A DNA stretch of 64,000 nt from Candidatus Bipolaricaulis anaerobius (GTDB taxonomy: Bacteria; Bipolaricaulota; Bipolaricaulia; Bipolaricaulales; Bipolaricaulaceae), in the NCBI RefSeq assembly GCF_900465355.1, contig NZ_LS483254.1, positions 868,001 to 932,000 on the forward strand, in the 5' to 3' direction. Shown here in pieces: positions 59,128 through 64,000 of this stretch. A program made the position numbers and the translations under genes. A model generated the notes under the pieces. It ran no database searches. It saw nothing but the letters and a program-made list of their open reading frames with translations, and was not told where the DNA came from. Within the stretch, counting starts at the first letter, position 1; each line of letters opens with the position of its first letter.

Positions 59128-60315
59128 CTACCGGCGGAGGCGCGCCCGGCGGGCGAACCGGGATGAGCCAGGCCGCGCCTCACCTGCCACCGCCCCGCCG
59201 TAGTCGAACCCGGGAAGCCGTCGCGACTCGATCGGCTTCCCCACCGCCTTCTCCACCCAGCTCCGCAGGAGGCGGTCCGCCGGCGCGGACAAACTGAGGG
59301 CGTGGCCGGTCTTGGCGAGTCGCCCCGTGCGGCCCACGCGGTGGGTGTAGGCGTCCACACTATCGGGCAGGTCGAAGTTGATGACGTGCGTGATGTCCTC
59401 CACGTCAATCCCCCGCGCCGCGACATCGGTGGCAACGAGGATCTCGTACTCCCCGGACCGGAACCCGTCGAGTGCTCCCTGCCGGTCCCGTTGCGACATG
59501 TCACCCTCGATCGCCGCCACGTTGAGCCCCGCACCGGACAGGAACGAGGCAAGGCTCTGGGCGCGGCTCTTGGTGCGCGTGAACACGAGCACCCGCCCCG
59601 TCGCCGGGCCCTGGAGGAGGGCGAGGAGGAGGTCCCGCTTTCGCCCCTCGGTGATCGGGTAGAACGCGTGGGACACCGTCTTCGCCGGGACACCCGCGTC
59701 CACCTGCACCGTGACCGGAGCGCGGAGGATCCCCTGCGCCAGGCGGCGGATCTCGGGGGGCATCGTTGCCGAGAAGAACAGGGTCTGCCGATCGTTGGGC
59801 AGGAGGGCGAGGATGCGCCGGATGTCGGGGAGGAACCCCATGTCGCACATCCGGTCGGCCTCGTCGAGGACGAGCACCTCGACATGGGAGAGGTCGAGCG
59901 CCCGATCCCCATCGAGATCGAGGAACCGCCCGGGGCACGCGATCACGACGTCCACGCCCCGCCGGAGCGCGGCCGCCTGGGGCCACTTCTTCACCCCGCC
60001 GTAGAGGGCGACACTGCGAACGCCGATGTCCCTCCCGAGCAGGCGGGTCGCCTGGTGGATCTGCTCGGCGAGCTCCCGCGTCGGGGCGAGCACGACCGCG
60101 CGCACGTGGTCCCCCGGCCGCTCTGCGAGGCGGTGGAGGATGGGGAGCATGAACGCCGCCGTCTTCCCGGTTCCGGTCTGGGCGACGCCGATCATGTCGT
60201 GCCCCTCCAGGATGACGGGGATCGCCTGCTGTTGGATCGGAGTAGGGTGGGTGTAGCCAGCGGCCTCGATCCCGGACAGGATCCGGGGGTGAAACGCGAA
60301 ACTTCTAAAATCCAC
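59128..60315 (-). CDS. DEAD-box RNA helicase
   Basis: 395 residues from GTG 60315 with aaggagg 7 nt upstream (the open frame extends further but without family sequence). Q motif FHPRILSGIEAAGYTHPTPIQQ, motif I AQTGTGKTA, II VLDEADRM, III FSATMP, V ATDVAARGID, VI HRVGRTGR. RhlE-like core with a short basic C-terminal tail (residues 370-395, Arg-rich). Unwinds structured RNA in ribosome assembly or decay, perhaps for cold or heat adaptation. A TATACT hexamer on the minus strand at 60430-60425 suggests a leader of about 100 nt. Convergent with the Mo subunit gene. Confidence 0.93.
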   Translation of the reverse strand: MDFRSFAFHPRILSGIEAAGYTHPTPIQQQAIPVILEGHDMIGVAQTGTGKTAAFMLPILHRLAERPGDHVRAVVLAPTRELAEQIHQATRLLGRDIGVRSVALYGGVKKWPQAAALRRGVDVVIACPGRFLDLDGDRALDLSHVEVLVLDEADRMCDMGFLPDIRRILALLPNDRQTLFFSATMPPEIRRLAQGILRAPVTVQVDAGVPAKTVSHAFYPITEGRKRDLLLALLQGPATGRVLVFTRTKSRAQSLASFLSGAGLNVAAIEGDMSQRDRQGALDGFRSGEYEILVATDVAARGIDVEDITHVINFDLPDSVDAYTHRVGRTGRLAKTGHALSLSAPADRLLRSWVEKAVGKPIESRRLPGFDYGGAVAGEARPGSSRFARRARLRR

Positions 60316-60395
60316 TGAAAGCCTCCTTGGCCTTCGTGAGCCAAGTCGCACTCTCAGCTCAGGGTCTCGGTTGGCAACCCCGCGATTGGGGTATG

Positions 60396-60405
60396 CGATG
60401 CATCG
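60396..60405. repeat. short perfect palindrome in the helicase leader
   Basis: CGATGCATCG, a 10-bp palindrome, in the 171-bp gap between the rnhA stop and the helicase start. Downstream of a candidate TATACT box for the helicase. Role unknown; may be chance. Confidence 0.3.
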
Positions 60406-60486
60406 TTTGGGTTTTCTTGAACGAAGTATACGCGCTGTTGCCGGATCCGCCAGTCGCAGGCACCGCGGGCGATCCCTCAGGGCCTG

Positions 60487-60927
60487 CTACCGACCCTCGG
60501 CGGCACGGCGGGCGAGGCGGTCGGCGCGCTCGTTCTCCGCATCCCCGGCGTGGCCGGCGAGCCAGTGGAAGTGCACTCGGTGCATCCCCGTCAGCCGATC
60601 GAGCTCCCGCCATAGGTCCTCGTTCGCCAGCGGGAGGAGCCGCTTCCCCTCCCGCCGCCGCCAGCCCTCCTCCTTCCAGCGGGGGAGCCATTCCGTGATC
60701 CCCCGCTTGAGGTAGACGGAGTCCGTGAACAGGTCCACTTCCGCTGGCTCGCGGAGGGCACGGAGGGCCTCGATCGCCGCCCGGAGTTCCATCCGGTTGT
60801 TCGTCGTCCGCTCCTCGCCTCCGGAGAGCTCCTTGCGGTGAGGGCCGGAGAGAAGGACCGCCCCCCATCCACCGGGGCCGGGGTTCCCGATGCACGCGCC
60901 GTCGGTGTAGATCCTTACTTTCTTCAC
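60487..60927 (-). CDS. rnhA: ribonuclease HI
   Basis: Cuts RNA in RNA-DNA hybrids. 146 residues. The catalytic set is intact: Asp in [20 protein letters not shown], Glu in [13 protein letters not shown], Asp in [16 protein letters not shown], and the late His/Asp in [11 protein letters not shown]. The basic protrusion [14 protein letters not shown] is present as in E. coli RNase HI. GTG start 8 nt after a TATACA box, no Shine-Dalgarno, so a leaderless transcript is likely. Confidence 0.95.
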   Translation of the reverse strand: MKKVRIYTDGACIGNPGPGGWGAVLLSGPHRKELSGGEERTTNNRMELRAAIEALRALREPAEVDLFTDSVYLKRGITEWLPRWKEEGWRRREGKRLLPLANEDLWRELDRLTGMHRVHFHWLAGHAGDAENERADRLARRAAEGR

Positions 60928-60935
60928 AACAGGGA

Positions 60936-60964
60936 TGTATAGCTGGTCCCCCTTCTTCTGTCGA
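60936..60964 (-). promoter_or_regulatory. rnhA promoter (leaderless geometry)
   Basis: Minus strand: TCGACA (60964-60959), 17-bp spacer, TATACA (60941-60936), ending 8 nt before GTG 60927. Five of six matches in both boxes. Confidence 0.6.
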
Positions 60965-61061
60965 GGTCGCGGGGCGCCCCACGGGGCCCCATTGCCCGCA
61001 ACCGGGTACGATGAGGGGTCGGGGTGGGGCCCGTGTCTTCTGCCCGACCAAGGAGAGAAAT

Positions 61062-61829
61062 ATGAGGGAAACCGCTGCCTGCCTGTTGGTGGCCCTGGGA
61101 ATTGGGCTCCCCGCCTTCAGGAGTGGGGAAGGAATGCCTCCATTCGACCTCACCGGAACGTGGGCGGTGATGCAGGTGACCTCGGACATCGTCGTCTACC
61201 CGTTCGTGGGCCAGCGCATCCGCACCACGACCCTCATCCTCCACGTCGAGATGGGGCAGACTGGGAGCATCGTCACGGTGTCGGAGACCCACTGTCTCGT
61301 GGATACCGACGACGGGACGGGCATGGTCGTCACCGAGATCCCGGACGCCTTCCTCCGCTCGCTCGGCACTGTGGACCGGATAGCCACGCTGGAAGGAACG
61401 GGCGAAGGGTGGCGGTTCGTCGAACTCTGGCCGACCGAGGTCCACGGGGCCCGGCTCGCCGATCCCGTGAGCGACCCGCTGCCCACGACCGCCGATGATC
61501 CCCGCATGTTCGACCAAGACGGGGATGGCCAACCCGGGATCACGGTGCGGGTGAGGGTCCTCGGCCTCATCTCGGGTGAGGTGTACGTTGTGCAGCGCCT
61601 GTCGAAGCTCCTCGACGGGCAGGTGCTGGCTCCCGACCTCATCCGCGGGCTCCTCACGTGGACGAACGAGCAGGTGACGCTCGGGGCGAGCAACCCATTC
61701 CTCAACGCGGGCGGGGAGGCCCACGTCGACCCGGTGCGGGAGCGGAGCTACTTCGTGGCGATCCGCGTCCCAGCGGGGACGACCTGCGCGAATCTCACGG
61801 CGAACTGGCGGACCCTGTTCGATCGCTAG
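61062..61829 (+). CDS. secreted protein of unknown function
   Basis: 255 residues from ATG 61062, ribosome site aaggaga. N-terminal signal peptide ([20 protein letters not shown]). The mature part begins [20 protein letters not shown] and is mostly beta; the FDLTGTWAV start recalls lipocalin-like secreted domains. A loop [10 protein letters not shown] (about residue 150) looks like a calcium-binding dockerin-type DxDxDG motif. No catalytic signature. Its stop overlaps the convergent glycosyltransferase stop by 4 nt. Confidence 0.65.
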   Translation: MRETAACLLVALGIGLPAFRSGEGMPPFDLTGTWAVMQVTSDIVVYPFVGQRIRTTTLILHVEMGQTGSIVTVSETHCLVDTDDGTGMVVTEIPDAFLRSLGTVDRIATLEGTGEGWRFVELWPTEVHGARLADPVSDPLPTTADDPRMFDQDGDGQPGITVRVRVLGLISGEVYVVQRLSKLLDGQVLAPDLIRGLLTWTNEQVTLGASNPFLNAGGEAHVDPVRERSYFVAIRVPAGTTCANLTANWRTLFDR

Positions 61830-62968
61830 CGCGGATCGTGCTCGACGTGGATCTGCCTCCCCTTCCACGTGCCGCGGCCCCGCAGGTGCCAGAGGAGCGA
61901 TCGCAGGGCGATCCCGAAGACGAGGAGGATCGTCACCGGGTAGAGGAGGACCTGAGCAAGCGGCAGCCGGAACCGCACTGCGGAGAGCACCCACGTGACG
62001 AGGGACAGCCCGATCGTGGCCGCTGCGGGGACGATCATCCCCTCGGCCACCCTGCCGCCCACGGCATTCAAGATGAGGACAAGCGGGGGTTGACAGGCGA
62101 GCCACAGGAGCCAGGTCCACACGAACAGGTATAGCGGGACGTTGTACCGGAACACGGGGAACAGGTTCTTCGCCAGGCCCCGCGCCGCCTCGTTCCACCC
62201 CTGGTACATCCGCGTCGTGACCCGCCCGGATCCGTCGAGGAACGCCCAGCCGAGGCCTGCCCGGTGCACGTTGCGGGCCAGGGCGAGGTCGTCCACGACC
62301 TCGGACCGGATCGCGGCGTGGCCCCCGACTGCCTCGTACGTTCCCCGCCGGAAGAGCATGAACTGCCCCACCGCGGTCGGTATCCGTCGGGGGAGGATGA
62401 ACAGGACAAACGTGTGGATGACCCATGCCAGGACCGGGATCACGAGCCTCTCGCCCCAGCTCCCCACCGCCTGGCGGGGGAGGACGCTCAGCACGCCCGC
62501 CCCCTCCGCGTGAAGGGCCCCCACCGCGTCGCGCAGCGCCAACGGATGGTGGACCGTGTCGGCATCCGTGAACAGGAGGAGCTCGCTCTGGGCAGCCTGG
62601 GCGAGCTGGTGGCACGCCCAGTGCTTCCCGAGCCAGCCAGCGGGGACCGGCTCCCCGGCGAGGACCCGTACCCGTCCCCCGGACCGCGCCGCGATCTCCT
62701 GGAGCAACGCCCACGTCCCATCGTGGGAGTCATCGTCGAGGACGATCACCTCGAACTGCGGATAGTCCTGGCGGAGGAGGGACTCCACGCAAGCTTCAAT
62801 GTTCCGCTCCTCATCGCGGGCGGGGACGAGGATTGAGACCGCGGGGTACTTGGACAGAGGGGGGTGCCTGCCGAGCCGCCGCATCGCGACGAGGTTCGTG
62901 AGGGAAATGCCCGCCAGGACCGCCATGAACACGGCCAGGCTCCACTCGTGGGAGACGAAAAAGCTCAT
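61826..62968 (-). CDS. membrane glycosyltransferase family 2
   Basis: 380 residues from ATG 62968. One N-terminal membrane segment (AVFMAVLAGISLTNLVAM), then a GT-A domain with VSILVPARDEERNIEACV, VIVLDDDSHDGT, LLFTDADTVHHP (DxD) and the acceptor region EVVDDLALARNVHRAG. Three C-terminal membrane segments (about 270-360). The layout matches the HpnB/CrtQ-like GT2 group, which acts on polyprenyl or lipid carriers. Coupled to plsY (ATGA, 4-nt overlap), which supports a role in membrane lipid glycosylation. Confidence 0.87.
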   Translation of the reverse strand: MSFFVSHEWSLAVFMAVLAGISLTNLVAMRRLGRHPPLSKYPAVSILVPARDEERNIEACVESLLRQDYPQFEVIVLDDDSHDGTWALLQEIAARSGGRVRVLAGEPVPAGWLGKHWACHQLAQAAQSELLLFTDADTVHHPLALRDAVGALHAEGAGVLSVLPRQAVGSWGERLVIPVLAWVIHTFVLFILPRRIPTAVGQFMLFRRGTYEAVGGHAAIRSEVVDDLALARNVHRAGLGWAFLDGSGRVTTRMYQGWNEAARGLAKNLFPVFRYNVPLYLFVWTWLLWLACQPPLVLILNAVGGRVAEGMIVPAAATIGLSLVTWVLSAVRFRLPLAQVLLYPVTILLVFGIALRSLLWHLRGRGTWKGRQIHVEHDPR

Positions 62969-63555
62969 GTGGATCCCCCTCGCGGGCGCCACCGCGGCGG
63001 GGAGCGGAGCTCACGGCGGTGGGTCCAGACGAGGAGGGCAAAGTTCGCTCCCAAGGTCGCAAGGAGCCACGGCTCGGCCCGACGCAGGATGAGGTACACG
63101 GCGACAACGGGGAAGGACAGGATCACCGTCCACCCGTCCACCGCCTGCACGGTCCGGACGAGGGCAAACGAGAGCCCGAGCACGGTCGGGACCTCCCAGT
63201 ACGTGAGAGCGGACCACGCCCCGAATGTGGATGCCACGGCCTTCCCGCCCCGGAAGGCGAGCCAGGGAGAGAACGCGTGGCCGAGGAGGGGGGCCAACGC
63301 CACCGGGAGAAGGGCCCAGCCTCCGAGGCCCCCGCGCGAGCGGGCGAGCGCGACGGGGAGGGCGCCCTTGGCCACGTCGAGGACGAGGGCGAGGAGCCCG
63401 ACCCGCCACCCCTCCGCCCGCCATGCGTTGACCGCTCCCGGGTTCCCGTCCCCCCGGGCGCGGACATCGGTCTTGGTCCAAATTTTCCCCACCCAAACTG
63501 CGAACGGGAGCGATCCCAGTCCGAAGCCGAGGAGAAAGAAGAGGAGGACCGTCAT
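62965..63555 (-). CDS. plsY: acyl-phosphate glycerol-3-phosphate acyltransferase
   Basis: Starts phospholipid synthesis by transferring an acyl group from acyl phosphate to glycerol-3-phosphate. 196 residues, about five membrane segments. Family motifs: DGNPGAVNAWR (usually SGNIGATNxxR), LGHAFSPWLAFRGGKAVAS (usually GHxxPxxxxFKGGKGVAT) and a variant third motif. Motif changes (Pro for Ile, Ala for Thr) are modest. ATG 63555 (MTVLLFFL) is the preferred start. Presence of PlsY means bacterial ester-type lipids despite the archaeal-like gene content. Confidence 0.88.
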   Translation of the reverse strand: MTVLLFFLLGFGLGSLPFAVWVGKIWTKTDVRARGDGNPGAVNAWRAEGWRVGLLALVLDVAKGALPVALARSRGGLGGWALLPVALAPLLGHAFSPWLAFRGGKAVASTFGAWSALTYWEVPTVLGLSFALVRTVQAVDGWTVILSFPVVAVYLILRRAEPWLLATLGANFALLVWTHRRELRSPPRWRPRGGST

Positions 63556-63634
63556 CCCCACCCCCCGGATCGGCACCCCCCTGCCCGATCGGCCATCGCC
63601 GGAGTCTACGCGATCCCCCGCCAACAGGGGAACC

Positions 63635-63663
63635 TTGTCCCACGGAAGGGAACGGGCTATCCT
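63635..63663 (+). promoter_or_regulatory. tRNA-Gln promoter
   Basis: TTGTCC (63635-63640), 17-bp spacer, TATCCT (63658-63663), 10 nt before the mature tRNA 5' end. Confidence 0.55.
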
Positions 63664-63673
63664 CCTTTAGCAC

Positions 63674-63745
63674 TAGGGCGTAGCCAAGTGGCAAGGCAGC
63701 GGCCTTTGGAGCCGCCATTCGGAGGTTCGAATCCTCCCGCCCTAG
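63674..63745 (+). tRNA. tRNA-Gln (UUG)
   Basis: 72-nt cloverleaf. The acceptor stem is perfect: tagggcg (63674-63680) with cgcccta (63738-63744), discriminator G63745. Anticodon stem GCGGC/GCCGC closes the loop CTTTGGA with anticodon TTG at 63706-63708. T-arm GGAGG-TTCGAAT-CCTCC. Discriminator is followed by ccca, so CCA is not encoded at the right place and must be added. A single tRNA, no others nearby. Confidence 0.95.
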
Positions 63746-63844
63746 CCCATCTCCACGGAACTGCCGCACCGTCGCTCCACCATCTCCATCCCACCGGGGC
63801 ACCCTCGTCGCGCCTCCCCACCAGGAGGCAAAGGAGGAACGACG

Positions 63845-64000
63845 ATGACCCAATGGAATGTGGTTCTCCTGACAGGGCTTGCGGTGTTCACGTCGGGCAT
63901 GTCCGTCGCCCTGCTCCGCTGGGCGTGGAGGAGCACTGCTCTGCGGCCGGTCCGCGCTCCTGTCCCCCGGGGGCCCTCCGTAGCGAGCGAGAGAACCCCG
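63845..64000 (+). CDS. small membrane-anchored protein, truncated at window edge
   Basis: The open frame runs off the right edge after 52 codons. It starts MTQWNVVLLTGLAVFTSGMS with a hydrophobic segment (about residues 5-24) followed by a basic stretch (LLRWAWRSTALRPVRAP), so one membrane helix with the rest in the cytoplasm. The ribosome site aaaggagg 7 nt before ATG is among the best in the window, which supports a real gene. Function unknown. Confidence 0.6.
   Translation, partial: MTQWNVVLLTGLAVFTSGMSVALLRWAWRSTALRPVRAPVPRGPSVASERTP

Overview
The window is very GC-rich bacterial chromosome, almost fully coding, with many 1-8 nt gene overlaps (ATGA/GTGA) and frequent GTG starts. No intergenic stretch exceeds about 300 bases; the largest are about 220 bp (36841-37062 and 26914-27128). 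No rRNA, CRISPR array, insertion sequence or prophage was seen. One tRNA (Gln-UUG) lies near the right edge. Gene content mixes ordinary bacterial functions (UppP, PlsY, Fpg, MutL with an endonuclease motif, bacterial-type GluRS) with families commoner in archaea (two-domain Cdc48/VAT ATPase, archease, GT35 phosphorylase, stand-alone AsnC/RAM domain, Zn-ribbon threonine synthase). This, with anaerobe-type purine catabolism, suggests an anaerobic, possibly thermophilic, deep-branching lineage such as Candidatus Bipolaricaulota (Acetothermia). That assignment is an inference from gene content only.

Layout. 1-5.9 kb: edge-truncated FAD oxidoreductase, small secreted protein, and divergent glycogen genes glgP/glgB. 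5.9-12 kb: cdc48 divergent from an RNA-repair operon (thpR-archease-rtcB), then a one-repeat WD40 mini-protein and a methyltransferase. 12-15.4 kb: ABC exporter, very Cys-rich secreted protein, fpg. 15.4-17.9 kb: a minus-strand set with AsnC-type domain, saccharopine-dehydrogenase-like enzyme and ornithine carbamoyltransferase. 18-24 kb: gltX, a double-thioredoxin membrane protein, a NapH-like 4Fe-4S membrane protein, uppP and a secreted protein. 24-27 kb: mutL divergent from an HTH-like protein and an HD protein. 27-36.8 kb: a tyrosine recombinase translationally coupled to a seven-gene MoxR/DUF58/vWA membrane operon. 36.9-38.5 kb: a less GC-rich patch with a 36-residue membrane or secreted peptide gene and an HD-GYP membrane protein. 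38.7-40.8 kb: DUF5317, tsaD, hpt.

40.9-59.1 kb is the main metabolic unit, a purine-catabolism divergon. Leftward from 55353 run a BMP-type ABC importer (ATPase, two permeases, binding protein), adenine deaminase, SsnA, YgfK, a threonine-synthase-like enzyme, a 2Fe-2S subunit, a MocA-like protein and an FAD subunit of a molybdenum hydroxylase; hpt follows. Rightward from 55440 run a complete FAD/2Fe-2S/Mo-binding xanthine-dehydrogenase-type hydroxylase. The two transcripts appear to leave back-to-back promoters at 55362-55422. 59.1-64 kb holds a DEAD-box helicase, RNase HI, a secreted protein, a glycosyltransferase-plsY pair, tRNA-Gln and an edge-truncated small protein.

A pattern runs through the window: several genes without a Shine-Dalgarno sequence have a -10-like hexamer ending 6-8 nt before the start codon (thpR, gltX, the importer ATPase, ssnA, rnhA, possibly cdc48). 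This is the geometry expected of leaderless transcripts and was used to choose some starts.
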